DNA from: Apostichopus parvimensis
Lineage: Eukaryota > Echinodermata > Holothuroidea > Aspidochirotida > Stichopodidae
Length of the DNA stretch: 38,696 bases
NCBI GenBank assembly: GCA_000934455.1
Contig: KN884977.1
Location: 74,541-113,236 of the forward strand
Direction: 5' to 3'
Under the pieces are notes generated by a model. The model made no database searches, had not been told where the DNA came from, and saw only the letters and a program-made list of their open reading frames with translations. The number at the start of each line of letters is the position of its first letter. Positions within the stretch are counted from its first letter, which is position 1. Positions 1 to 11,227 of the stretch are shown here, piece by piece. The translations under genes were made by a program, and so were the position numbers.

Positions 1-787
1 CCCCCGCCCCTTCCCTTCCAATCTTGAGCACGCCACAACAACTGCTGAAGTATTTTCACGTTCAGCCTTCCTTTAAAGTATATGTTAATGACGGTGTGAA
101 ATGTTTAGAAACTAAATAAAGCTAGATGTCCAACCTCTTCCACTTCCTCCATTCACAACATGGGAATTGAGTGTCATTGATGCCCACGATGTACATGGAT
201 GGTGGAGACCATATAGCAATGTCTTATCAGAGCTAGTATTCTCAAGACGTTTGCCGTGCCCCAGCATGAGCAACCTAAATATTCATGTTAAAATGAATCG
301 AGCATGATGGGGCACTATTGAATAACAGATTCGTAATTCCATTTCAATCGTTTCTTTGCATTGTAGTCTTACACCCGTTGTATTGTATCTAACCCCTTCC
401 CTAACCCTACTCACCAACGAAAGGAATGATTCCAGCAGGCCTTGTGGAATCCTACATTCGAAGTATGGGAGAAATCGAGGTGGTGGTGGGGCGGTTCAGT
501 TTCTCTTGAATAGATCATTTTGTTCAGTTCTGACAAAAGCTTTTCTGACAGTTTTCTTAGTTCATAGCAGTCATATCCCACGTTAAACAATTCCAAATAA
601 TTCAGAAATGAAGTGTTTTGCGATGAAAACGGTAAACGCAATATCATGCGTTGTAAGTGCCGTCAAAATTGTGACAGGTTCAAGTAACTACAGTACCAAG
701 TTTAATTAAAGTACATGTAAGAAACGACACACTGTAGCCCTTCAAGTGTAGTGCAATGTCGGTGTTTTGATAGTACCCCCTCTTTTC
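1..787. other. gene-free stretch, no supported feature
   Basis: Short open frames exist on both strands, but none has a splice-site pair, codon pattern or recognisable motif supporting a gene. The first bases are C-rich. Nothing else stands out. It may be intronic to the plus-strand gene whose exon starts at 2443, because that exon begins at a splice acceptor and so requires an upstream exon, probably outside the window. Confidence 0.5.
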
Positions 788-1078
788 GTGCTGTGGCCGA
801 CTGAATAAAGGCGATGGTATTTGAAGCAATGAGGCTTAGCAATCGGGAGGTTTCGGGTTCGATACCCGGCCGGGTCATAATAAGGTGGGTTTTTCATCCA
901 AGATCAATCTACGGTGTTACCCATCTGAAATGACTTTCTAAATTGAAAAGTTTCCAAATTTGAGTTAAAATGTTGAATTGGGAGCCTTCCGACGTGTAAT
1001 TTGTAATCCACAAGCCCTTAATTGCGGGCTTCTCCCACATTATTTTAGGTCGCTTAAGCGTCATAAATGTAACTGCTG
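788..1078 (+). repeat. tRNA-Ser-like SINE
   Basis: The element has a polymerase III type 2 promoter layout. A degraded A-box region (tggccgactgaataaaggcg, from 794) resembles the D-arm of class II tRNAs such as tRNA-Ser. A perfect B box, GGTTCGATACC, lies at 856-866. The A-B spacing leaves room for a long variable arm, as in tRNA-Ser or tRNA-Leu. The B box is followed by a tRNA-unrelated body of about 200 bases with no open frame. The 3' boundary is approximate, and no clear target-site duplication was found. The A-box damage suggests an old, inactive copy. Descent from a tRNA-Ser-like gene is inferred from the head sequence. Confidence 0.7.
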
Positions 1079-1453
1079 ATTTTTATTATGTGTCTGCACG
1101 AAGTTTGAAAGTATGAACCCCCTGTTTAGTGTTATGGTTATGGGTTCTAATTAGGGTTTGAGTTGGGACCAAATACTGAAAGGTACAAAGTTATGAAGGT
1201 TGCGACCCTTTCGAAACAAAAATTTACGGGATGAGGGCGGAGTTGTTTGATTCTCAATCTTACCAGGCAATACTTATGATTCCTAAAATAATCTTCAAAT
1301 CCACAGTAGATTCAGTGTTTCAGTATATATAGGCTAAATTTACATACCGGGCGTGGATCATCCAGGGGTGGGGGAAGTTGGGTGTGTACTTATAACCAGA
1401 CAATAAATAGATCGAAAGCAGTTATTAGCATAACCTTGCGTGTAGATCTAGTT

Positions 1454-2245
1454 TATAGATAGATAGATAGAAACTTTATTGTCCATTTCAGAAAACAGAA
1501 AACGGAAATTATTTCCCGTCGACAGTAAACATAAAATAGTAGTGAATACAAACAACCATACAATAAACAAACTATTAGTGAACAACTACGAGAATAAAAC
1601 TAAATTAGCAGAACCAGAACAGTAACAGAGGCAGCACAGAGGGCTGCAAGTGACAGATCACACGCTGTGGACAAATCGCTTTGCACGCGAGTTAAACAAG
1701 TGTATCGCCTCAGGTAAGAAAGAATTACGGAACCTGGACGTTTTAGTATGGGGCACCTGTAATCGTATCCCGGATCTGTTGAACATGATTAGACTATGAC
1801 AAGGGTGTGTGTGATCTTCTTTTATATTATTTAGTTTCTTCATCAGGCTCTCTTCATATATGGATGAGAGTGACGGAAGGCTTGAACCAATGCAGCGTTC
1901 AGCTAACTTCCGAACACGTTCCAGCTCTGCCCTGTACTTCTTCGGCATACTGCCAAAGAAACATAAAACTAGACGTTATGACACTTTGGATGATTGACTG
2001 GTAGAATAATTTCATGATGGTATAGTTAACTCTGCATTGTTTTAATTTTCTAAGGAAATAAAGTCGTTGGCAGGCTTTACCCTTAACAGCTTTTGTGTGA
2101 ACATTCCAATTAAGTTTATTATCAATATACGTTCCCAGGTACTTGTAGCTTTCTACCCTCTCAACTACTTTGCCATCAATATTTATAGCCTAAATATGTC
2201 TCAAACTGCACCATTTCACCTCTAAAATTGCATTTTATCTACGGC
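1454..2245 (-). mobile_element. non-LTR retrotransposon (LINE) 3' fragment, CR1/L2/Rex-like
   Basis: Read on the minus strand, this is the end of a reverse-transcriptase ORF with its 3' tail. About 2190-2090 encodes YKYLGTYIDNKLNW, the conserved motif at the RT thumb boundary of many LINEs. RLYFLRKLK and a stretch ending in FMFLWQYAEE follow. A frame change near 1950 leads into a 96-codon frame (1948-1658) containing LPSLSSIYEESLMKKL and SRFRNSFLPEAIHLFNS, the typical extreme C-terminus of CR1/L2/Rex1-type proteins. A short 3' UTR containing AATAAAG follows and ends in a (TCTA)n tail (TAGA repeats, 1454-1470 on the plus strand). The copy is 5'-truncated, has an in-frame stop near 2200 and a frameshift near 1950, so it cannot make a working protein. 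The clade assignment is approximate. Confidence 0.85.
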
Positions 2246-2442
2246 GGATCCCCAACATCCCCATTGGAGTCGACTCCGGGCCATATATCTATATGGGCGC
2301 CTTTATTGTTAAATTCCTGCATTCGCACCTGTACATATGCACAGTAGCCGGTATCGCCCTGATTTAGTAATACATTAGTAATTAGTTTACAATGATTATA
2401 CTTTGCTGAACCTTTACTTGTTTATTCTTTCTTCCTCAACAG

Positions 2443-2789
2443 GAAGGTAGGACACCATACAGAAGCGGCATGTTTCATCCCATAGCCTCATCATCAGCAG
2501 GCGCATCATATTCTTCAGAAAGTAGTCGTGCGGAGGACAACGCTACCCCTAAGAATGTTCCAAGTTCATCTAAAGCAAAATATCACTCACGTCAACTGGA
2601 ATCTATAGGATCGGGATCCCAAGGATCTGTGTCTTCACAAGGATCACAGAAAAGCAATGCAAGTACTGACAAGGAAGTTTTCTTTACCACTCCAAACTGT
2701 CCGATTCTGGCCAAAGGACCTAGGATAGAAGTGACGGACTCGACAGACTCCCTCGACCAAGAGGTTGAAAAACTCAACCTGAGATCTCG
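2443..2789 (+). CDS. internal coding exon, Ser-rich protein of unrecognised family
   Basis: A pyrimidine-rich tract and AACAG acceptor at 2438-2442 are followed by an uninterrupted frame starting in phase 0 (EGRTPYRSG, then a Met at 2470 that need not be a start). A strong donor, TCTCG|GTAAGTG, lies at 2789/2790, and the in-frame TAA falls just inside the intron, so the exon ends where the frame would stop. It encodes 115 complete residues plus two bases (phase 2). The product is rich in Ser, Gly and Gln and looks disordered. It has a low-complexity block (SIGSGSQGSVSSQGSQKSN), a more ordered block with FFTTPNCPILAKGPRIEV, and an acidic end (SLDQEVEKLNLRSR). No catalytic motif, transmembrane segment or signal peptide is visible. 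It resembles a regulatory or scaffold tail rich in phosphorylatable Ser/Thr-Pro sites. Family and function are unknown. Confidence 0.75.
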
Positions 2790-3834
2790 GTAAGTGTTCA
2801 TCTTAGCAAGGGAATCCTAGTGATGCTGGTCGGTTTTTTTTATTATTTGCTCGCTTTATGCGGACTATTTCCTCCCATCATTTTCTAAACTACAGGAGTG
2901 TCTACGAGAATATGAACAACCAGAGCTCGTCGAAGATATTTTTTTGTAGGCGTAGGTGCGATTAGGGTAGGCTATTGTAGTGTAGACTACTGTAGGCTCA
3001 GTTCTCTACATCAATTAGACTTAGGCTTGCAAACGTTAGCCCTTGTACAGCAGGTTACTTGTTAGGCAAAGTACCACTGTCTGCTATGATACCATAGTAC
3101 CGTTTATGTTGGCCTCAAGGTAGACGATAAGCCATAGGCCTATTATTACCGTACTGTATTTGACGGATACTTTTTTAGGTAACTAATACACCAGTTCTGT
3201 AAATGAACAATAGATCTTGTAGCAACTGTCAGTGTAAACCAAACTTGGTGATGCTAATCAAAGGGTCTGGATCATGTTATGATCCTTATAAAGTTATAGA
3301 ACTATACATGGGCTTGCCTTTTGCAAGTCTTGGGCTGAATTTTGTACAGCCTGCAATTCCACAAGTATTGCTGAGTCTTAGGTTTTCTCTGATGTTTCCT
3401 TGATAGACTTGGCCTACTCTGTAACAGTGATAGCTGTCATAATTCATTGCTCTATTTTATAATTCTGTTATTATTTAAACTGTTGTATAACATATTAGGA
3501 ATTACTGTTCAGCAGTCCCCAGGCTTCTACTCAGCTGTTATGTCATGGTCATGCTTAGTTAGATCATGATGTCTTATGGATTCTTTGTTATCCCTGGCAC
3601 TAAGCAGCATGGTACGTCGAACTATGTTTGAGTGTTTACAACTCAAGTATCCTGGTCAAACTTTCATGCACCTTCATTCAAATAAAGGTGAACAATGACC
3701 TTCTCCACATAAAGCCAATGAGAATGCTCCTAGTTTGCAAACTTTACTACGGCTCAGGATGAGAAGGTTACTTTTTGGAATTACAGTAATTCTTTTGATT
3801 TCCAGGTCTACCATTTGGCAGGTACAACTGTAAG

Positions 3835-4167
3835 CAGGGTGTAGGAGACGAGGGGGGGGGGGCACTGGGGGCACGTGCACCGCCACTTTTTTCTAAAATA
3901 GCAAATGTGCCCTACTGGCAAATAAAATGTGCCCCTTTTGATGGAGAACTGTCTTTTGGATATCTTAAGCCTTTGTTAATTTTAATATTTTATTTTAATT
4001 ATTCACATGCACCATAATAGTATTGATAGCATACTAACACATCATAAAGTGATATGGCCGGTTTGTATCGATTTATAGCATAACGAGTGGTGGTTGTGGA
4101 AATGAGAAAGTGCCCCTCTGATGTTGTGCCACCCCCCCTCCACTTTTTGGAAGCTTCCTACCCCTTG
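3835..4167. mobile_element. hAT-like MITE (333 bp)
   Basis: Imperfect terminal inverted repeats start CAGGGTGTAGGA at the left end and, read inward from the right, CAAGGGGTAGGA. The flanks are ACTGTAAG (3827-3834) and ACTATAAG (4168-4175), an 8-bp target-site duplication with one mismatch. An 8-bp duplication and termini starting CA are typical of the hAT superfamily. The interior is noncoding and AT-rich, with GGGGGCAC-type subterminal sequence at both ends and an 11-G run at 3852-3862. It is probably an old non-autonomous copy. Confidence 0.65.
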
Positions 4168-6570
4168 ACTATAAGTCATGGATATACCCTTCTTGTATCT
4201 TTCCCTACTCTGTTACTGTAACGATTTGATCATTTATACATCTGTGATTTCACACTCCATTAAATCATATAAAGACGTATGTTATATCATATCTGGGTAA
4301 GATTAATCAAGTCTTGTTCAACGTCTACAACCTCAACTGCATACATATGAGGGTATAATACACCACACAGTATTGACAGGAACATGCTTGCTACCCATGA
4401 TTCTTAGATGAACGGTTTTTCATTCAACAAATATATACACGCCTTGCAATTTATGTATGTTTTGCACCTACAGTAGACGTAAACCATTTTCAAGTAAGAA
4501 TCTTTAAGTAGTAACGCTGATGCTCAGGTAGTATTAAAAGTCTTTCGATACGGTTATTTCTTCTGTTCTTTGCTTGTTTTGTGCTTCCATACAGTGTCTG
4601 TTAATTCTCTCAGGTTGATAAATGTTCATACATCTTGGCTGCAGTTGTGCACAAACTCACTAAAAGAATTTTAGATGATCAATGCTTAAAAAGTTGATAA
4701 TGAATCAAGTTTCTTTTCACAACTACCATGGAAGCGGACATAAGAGTTTAATACTTGTAAATGTTTGTTAATAGTGCCCTCTAATATCTTTGCCATCGCT
4801 TCCAACTTTCATGAATGCAATCAATGTCTTACCATAAGTTGGTCGTTCCATTACTGAAAACAGTGTCTTCCCGGGAAAGTTTCATAGCGCCCTCTATTAC
4901 TCAACAAGCCACCTTTGCTTCCCCTAAACCATCCTGTATGTTTGAATGAAAAGCTTTCCAGACAGAATGTTACATTTCTTTAGGTCGATTTGTCACGGTG
5001 TAAATATTTCATTTAAGAAACAAATTTTTATTTGCACACATGTTGCCCTAGAGACATACTGAAACTGCTTTGAAATGTTAATGCAAAAGGCAAAATTCTA
5101 TTGCATTAAACAAACAAAATTCCCTAAAGAAAAATCATGACATAGAAATACTGTATTTTTGGTCAATCATTCATGGCTTGTCTATGAACCACATAATTTC
5201 ATATATAAAATGACATTTTCATCATATTGACAGTTAGAGGCAAAAACAGCTTTCAATTATAAACAAAGCTAAAAATGGAAGCATTAGTTACAAGAGCTAA
5301 ACGAAAAAGAGAAAAAGCAAAGGGAAAAAAACAAACAAAAAAATCAGATCTAAAAGAGGATGAGAACTGACCTGTTAACTGGTGAGCCAGTTTCAGAGGC
5401 AGGATGAGGTAAATAGTGTAATGATGATAACACCGTACCTTATCTGATGCCTCAGGTCCGATTATTTTTGGATACCACCAACTCGTTATCAATGTAACCG
5501 GTTTTTCTAAGTAATAACTTAGTAAAATAAAATAGCTCTAAATTGCGAAAAACAATTTAACACCTGGCTCATTTATTAGATTGCTGCGAATGCACCCAGC
5601 AGCCATAACTCTGTAAATTGGAAGAGAAAATGGAGTTTTTCCATAACATTCGCCTTGCAGTAATCCCAGAACGACTTATATGCAGGAAGCATCTGCTTGC
5701 TTATATTTCAGTTTTCTTATTTATTTAGCCATTAATTTAGGTTGTGATTTATTATCATAGGGTCATATAACTTTTAAGAAATAAACGTTTGTGACATATT
5801 CATGACAAATCTTTTCAGCAGTGATTGGCATAAACTCGCAAAAATAAAAATGTTTCATCATAAAATATACTCAATTCTGTTTTCACAGTACTGTAAAGTT
5901 GAGATTTTATAAATCCCCAGAGAAAATGCCTTGACTTTGTAATATAGTCAAGGTTTGTGCTCATTGTATCTGTTGGAAGGGGGTGGGGATGAGGTGTGGG
6001 GAGGTGATTTGAATTACTGAAAGAATTAAGGGTTAACTTCCAGGTGCTAATTTACAGTCAGTTAAATTTGCATACGTTGAGGTTATACCAACTTTGTTTT
6101 TTTCATGAAAGTACTATACAACATGTACATAGAAATTGGGATATAATGCTGTAAAAACATTAAAAGATTGATGGACTTAGCATTAGAGGTTAAAGGTCAT
6201 CTGTGTTACCCAAATATATATCATAATGCAGAGAATACTGTAGTTTAATATCTGGTTGGGTTGTCCCATTGCAAATTTTTACACAAATATGGACACAATT
6301 TTTGTGAAAGGTAGTTTTTGGCAAAGAACCGTATCACTTTTATGATGTTTTGAGATATATATGCAAAATCATAAATCTTAAACTAGATATAAACTGAGTA
6401 GTGTCGATATAACACAGTTTGTGCACCTTCATTCTCAGGTTTAAATAATGCTTTTAAAACTCTAAATGTTCTAAAATCAACATCTATAGAATGGTATCAA
6501 TAAAAAAGGAGCAGTTTATCGTGACAATTTGTAATGTTGTAAGGATTCTTTCCTGAGGAGTTAACGTTTG
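4168..6570. other. intronic gene-free stretch
   Basis: AT-rich sequence with many short A and T runs. Two copies of a GCCCTCTA core (near 4773 and 4890) sit in similar AT-rich settings and may mark remnants of a repeat. A small inverted repeat, CCTTGACT/AGTCAAGG, lies at 5929-5952. No exon, RNA gene or complete transposon boundary could be supported. Confidence 0.4.
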
Positions 6571-6574
6571 GCGA

Positions 6575-6665
6575 AGAGCATTAAGAAATTTAGGGCTAGA
6601 CGGGATTTGAACCAGTGACCTCTGACCTTTGGATTAGCTAGCTCTATTCGAGTTCCCAGTCACTT
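6575..6665 (-). repeat. tRNA-derived SINE head, antisense
   Basis: The reverse strand contains a perfect polymerase III B box, GGTTCAAATCC (plus-strand coordinates 6603-6613). It is preceded, on the minus strand, by an anticodon-arm-like stretch (ctaatccaaaggtcagaggt) as in tRNA-derived SINE heads. The acceptor stem and A box are not intact, so this is not a functional tRNA gene. The body and tail boundaries are unclear. Confidence 0.5.
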
Positions 6666-7079
6666 TTCCTTTGTTCATTCTTCTAGTTGACATTTAGAAA
6701 TTCATTTTTTTTAGCATTCACAACAGCCATATTTGAAGAACATTGACATTTTGAGATAATTATATATAATGAGTGGCTGGCTTGGAACAAAAATGTAATA
6801 ATTTATGAAAATTTTTGGAAAAATTATAAAGATCATTACAGTTTTGTCTTTCATAAAGAAATCTCATGAAGATTAAGAACCAAACTCAAGCCACCATTTT
6901 GCCATTTGGGATCAAAGCAGCTATAGGCCAAAAATAAACAGAACAAAATGGACTGTGTCATTTAGGAATTAAGCAACTACTACTGTCACTTCTAAAACAT
7001 TGGCAACATTGGATGTAATCTGTAAATGGGGCTGTTGTTTTCATTTACCTGTCAGTCGCTATGACAACAGAGTGCAAAC

Positions 7080-7107
7080 ATATATATATATATATAGATA
7101 TATATAG
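7080..7107. repeat. (AT)n microsatellite
   Basis: A dinucleotide AT run interrupted once by GAT. Similar shorter AT runs occur near 7254-7263 and 26300-26315. Confidence 0.9.
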
Positions 7108-8175
7108 CAACACAATGTTCTGAAGACGTGGCTTCTATCCAATCCGTACGGTTTTTCTATTTAGAGACCAAAAAAAATTTGCAGGTAGATTTATACATTT
7201 TGATCTGACTTTTAGGTTAAACTGCCCGTAGCACAAAAGATATGATCTGTGTAAATATATATATACATGTGTGTCTCTCAATCTATATTGTTTGTTCAAA
7301 TTTATAAGCTAATATTTCCCTTGGTGTCTCTAAATTTGGAAAAATCGAACGAAAAGAAAACCATGACACTTCCATCTCAGTAATGACGTGAGTGGACAAG
7401 GACACCTACTCTCATGTATATGAAAGTTTTTTGAGAGAAAGAGGAAACAAATAAAAGATGAGTTTAGGGGCAATCACCCTAATGGTTGTTAGATAATGTA
7501 TCGACAGTGACGTACGTACGAGCTGTAAATAAATATAAACTCCACGTTTAGCTGATTAAAAGTGCTACCAGTATCCATCAGGACGATTGACTCTTTTGGG
7601 ATATCAAAGATTTTACAAAAAAATTTAACTGTCGGAATATCCCCTGAGGATGTTTCGAAGAAATAGCTGCTATTTCTAGTCATATAAGCTGAAATTTGAC
7701 ATTTTTCTGTTATGATATCTCCATTCTAACTATGTAGCGACACGGTCACTCTACGATCACGTTCATCCGTGTTGAAAATAGCGCGTTTTGTTTTTGTTGT
7801 TTTACACTCTGTGTTACGGAGAGCAATTCTTGCTCGGTGATCGTGAAGTCCTTGTGCCTCTGACATTTAAGCGACCTTCGTCAAAGTAAGGCAGACTAAG
7901 TGAACCGAAAACTTGCTTGCTGCTTGGCATGTCATCACTATTGATTTTTGGGGCGACACCTTTAAAAGCCTTCTTGTAAATTCCGGTGTTCAGGCAGGAC
8001 TAATTACTGAATGCTTTCATCTAATTACTTGTCCTGATCTCAGGAGAGCATTATCTTTCAATTCAAAATATCTAAATAATTTCCAAATTAAGTGCTTCAT
8101 ATTATGAAAAGCTTTTTGAGTATATATATGTATGACATTTCACATCTGGTGTACATTTTAATTTTAAATCTTCAG

Positions 8176-8288
8176 TTTTTTTTTTTTTTTTGTCAAGTGA
8201 GGCTCTAATCTTTCTATAATCACAGAATACTTTTTTTTTTTTTTTTTTTACAAGTGAGGCTCTAATCTTTCTATAATCACAGAATACT
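8176..8288. repeat. tandem duplication with poly(T) heads
   Basis: Two adjacent units each consist of a T tract (16 and 19 bases) followed by a nearly identical segment of about 38 bases beginning CAAGTGAGGCTCTAATCTTT and ending CACAGAATACT. The T tract begins both copies, which suggests slippage or unequal exchange at the homopolymer. The near-identity implies a recent event. Confidence 0.9.
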
Positions 8289-8554
8289 CAGTAACTCAAC
8301 ATTGTAGCACTAAGACAGTGTAAATCATTGGCAAGATTCCCAAAACCGTGAACTCTCCGTACGAACGTAGCAACAGCAGAAATGAGATGTAACCTTGATG
8401 CATATAAGTCTTGTCTTGGAATTATTTAGTAGTTACACTGTATGTAATGTACCTGATATGTTGTAAATATGTTTACATACATGTTATGTATATGCAAACT
8501 GTAATTCTCAAAGCATACACTAATGATTCAAGACTCACATGTATGTAACCTGCT

Positions 8555-8864
8555 CAGGCGCGTAGCCAAGGGGGGGGCGAAGGGGGCAGCCGCCCCCCCT
8601 TGAGCATATTTTTAATTTTTTTTTTTAATGTTTTTATGATATCGCTAGTAATTTCAATAGAGAAAATGTTAAGATGCAACTTACAAGGCCTGGGAAGTGC
8701 CATTTCCAGCGATCTGGGAGGCATTTTCAGCCAAAATTTTCTTGTACGCTACGCACCAACCATGGTGGCGCTACGCTTAGATAGCATGCAATGCCGTATC
8801 TACGGCTCTGATAATTTTTCTACATTTTCGCCCCGCCCTTGGCAAATTCCTGGCTACGCGCCTG
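8555..8864. mobile_element. hAT-like MITE with CAGGCGCGTAGCCA termini (310 bp)
   Basis: Perfect 14-bp terminal inverted repeats, CAGGCGCGTAGCCA at 8555-8568 and TGGCTACGCGCCTG at 8851-8864. The flanks AACCTGCT (8547-8554) and AACCCGCT (8865-8872) form an 8-bp target duplication with one mismatch, as expected for hAT elements. A subterminal G-run/C-run foldback follows the left end (GGGGGGGGC then GCCCCCCC). The 96-codon frame across the element is incidental. The core at about 8680-8790 (ACAAGGC...TTAGATAG) closely matches the core of the elements at 10837 and 22367, although the termini differ. Confidence 0.85.
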
Positions 8865-8872
8865 AACCCGCT

Positions 8873-9510
8873 TTGTGTGTCTTTGAATAATTTTGCAACA
8901 TTCAAGCAATATGTAGTATTGTAACCAATCGCTTCGGTGAATAAAGATTGCTATTAGAGAGCATCATGGGCAGGTGTAAGGTCGAAGGTTAAAATCATGA
9001 CATGTTTTTAGACATTTATTTTATTATTACAACTAGAGGATTCTACAAAAAAAATGAGGGAGGGGGTGGGGTGGGTGGGTTGGATGCTTTGCCCAAAAAT
9101 AGTCATCGGAGCAGGAGGGCAAATGCAAGAGATTAACTTACACACATACAAGGTTCAGAGGCATCTTTCCTCCTCTCATCCTCATCCTCCTGTCTTTCCT
9201 ACCCCTCCACACCCTCTACTTTCCTCCCACTTTTCTTCCCTTCTGTCATCCCCTCCCCCCTTCCCTCATCCTTTCCTTGGAACATTTCTCCTCTCATCTT
9301 CCAGCACCTTTTCTCCAGCATCTTGCTCGTTTGGGTTTGGAGTCTCATCCTACTGTAACTTCCAGTTTATGTACAGATACAGTACAATAGCTATGTCTAG
9401 GTTGCATGTACACACAAACACACACATTCATGTTTCTTTGAGCGTCTCCTAATTATGTTACATGATCAATGATATTTCTTTGTACAGCTCTACTTGACAT
9501 TATAACATAA
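8873..9510. other. gene-free stretch with pyrimidine-rich block
   Basis: Contains an AATAAAG hexamer context at 8940 with no supporting exon, a G-rich block at 9056-9085, and a strongly C/T-biased tract at about 9160-9320. A 132-codon frame runs through the C/T tract. Its product is low-complexity Pro/Ser/His, as expected from base composition, so it is not annotated as a gene. Confidence 0.5.
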
Positions 9511-9894
9511 AATTATCCATGTATACAACGTACAAGACACCTGTGTAATGATATTTAATTGTAAATATCGTAAAAACAATATCAAGGCTGCAAGTTGCAA
9601 GGTGTGACATCGTGCTTATAAATTCAGGATTCTGCAGTATATTGCAAAAAAACAGATAAAAGATCATTCATTTTTGCTCAAATTCACAGCTTCAATTCCA
9701 ATTATCCATGTATACAACTTACAAGACACATGTAATGATATTTAATTGTAAATATTGTGAAAACAATACCAAGGCTGCAAGTTGCAAGGTGTGACATCGT
9801 GCTTTCATCATAATACAGGATTCTGCAGTATATTGCAAAGAAACAGATAAAAGATCATTCATTTTTGCCCAAATTCACAGCTTCAATTCCAATT
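9511..9894. repeat. two-copy tandem duplication, 189-bp unit
   Basis: The segment starting AATTATCCATGTATACAAC at 9511 recurs at 9700, and both copies end in CACAGCTTCAATTCCAATTA. They differ by scattered substitutions and a few small indels. The unit is noncoding and AT-rich and shows no transposon termini. A local tandem duplication is the simplest reading. Confidence 0.9.
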
Positions 9895-10836
9895 AGCCTT
9901 GATCTGTTCTAGATACATTGTTCTTTTACGTGAATTACGAAATGACCACTTTTCTATCAAGATATTTATATATATTGCAATAATTAATACTGAATGGTTC
10001 ATTGCCCTGTGAGTCCTATAATCCATCCATCCATAAAATATAAGTTTTGAGCCCCCAAAAATAAACCAAGTATGTGTAGGTACAGTATATAAACAAAGGT
10101 AGATTCATTGGTACAGGGGGTTTCAGTATATATAGCAACCATCTAAAATGTAGCTTAAATGTTTCTTCAGGCAAGAATGATTGATGACAAAGCATGATGG
10201 ATGAAAACCTCTGGTGTTGCTAGGCAGCAGCAGCTGTGAAGAATGTGTTATGGTGCCTGAAGTGTCTTCTACTCTAATTACAATGATATTGGAAAACTGA
10301 TATTTCTATACAAATTTGTATTTATTGAGAGTTATATTTGTCTTTTAGGTTCATACTTCAAATGCAGCTAATTGGTATCATTGCAAACGTTTGGCAAACC
10401 ATAACAATTGTGTTTTATAGTTTTACGACCATTGTTGACAATGGCTGCTTAATAAATGTGTGGAAATTACTAAAAAGCTGACTAAATCCAAGATTTCTCA
10501 GTCCTCAATCTTCAGAATGATAATGAGCTAGTCTGAATTTGAATGTTTGGTTCTGTGTAAATTTTCTTGTAAAATTATTTTATTGAGTATTAGTTTAAAG
10601 CAGCTACAGTATCTCGGTAGATAAATATTTCAATGCGAGTCGATAGTACTAAAATCAAACAGAGTATCTTATATTTAGTGTTTTTTTAGTCAAATTTCAT
10701 TTTTAGTACTGGATGAATAGGTTAGAAAGTTTGAAATTTTGCTTACAGTACACTTAGTCCATAGTAACGCGAAAAGTGTTTGGTCTACGAAATGTTGAAT
10801 CAAATTCATTCGTTACTCACTGAATGACATTCATTT

Positions 10837-11227
10837 CAGTAGCGGAGCGTCCATACAGTCAGGGGGGGCGGATGCCCCCCCTGACGGAGTCAAATGGACT
10901 GCTGGCGCCCTTTTCAGCTTTTTACCACATTTTACTTTTTGCGATTATTGACTTTTTTATTGCGCTCTCATCTACCTATTGACATTTGTCACATTTTGTT
11001 GATGTAATTTTCTGACAAAATGCTCTAACAGCTATTTATTCTTCGTTTATCTGCAAATTAACAAGGCCCGGAAAGGGTCATTTCCGGCGATCTAGGGAGT
11101 ATCTTTACTCAAAAATTTTCTGTACGCTCCGCGCCAACCTGTGGTGGCGCTCCGCTTAGATAGTGTCGAAAGCGCCCCTACAGAACATTCTCGCCCCCCC
11201 TGACCAATACCCCTACCTCTGCCACTG
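10837..11227 (+). mobile_element. hAT-like MITE with CAGTGGCGGAG-type termini (391 bp)
   Basis: The left end starts CAGTAGCGGAG, and the right end read inward starts CAGTGGCAGAG. A perfect 8-bp target-site duplication, ATTCATTT, flanks it (10829-10836 and 11228-11235). A perfect 12-bp subterminal hairpin, GTCAGGGGGGGC-GGAT-GCCCCCCCTGAC, lies at 10858-10885. The element is homologous along its length to the inverted copy at 22367-22861 but lacks about 104 bp of that copy's interior. It has no transposase frame and must be non-autonomous. hAT assignment follows from the 8-bp duplication and CAG termini. Confidence 0.92.

Noticed and set aside
5929..5952. Small hairpin CCTTGACT/AGTCAAGG as a possible microRNA precursor
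   Set aside because: Only 8 bp of pairing with no extension of the stem; too short for a pre-miRNA.
9054..9452. 132-codon plus-strand frame
   Set aside because: It is open because it crosses a C/T-rich low-complexity tract; the product is mostly Pro, Ser and His with no domain.
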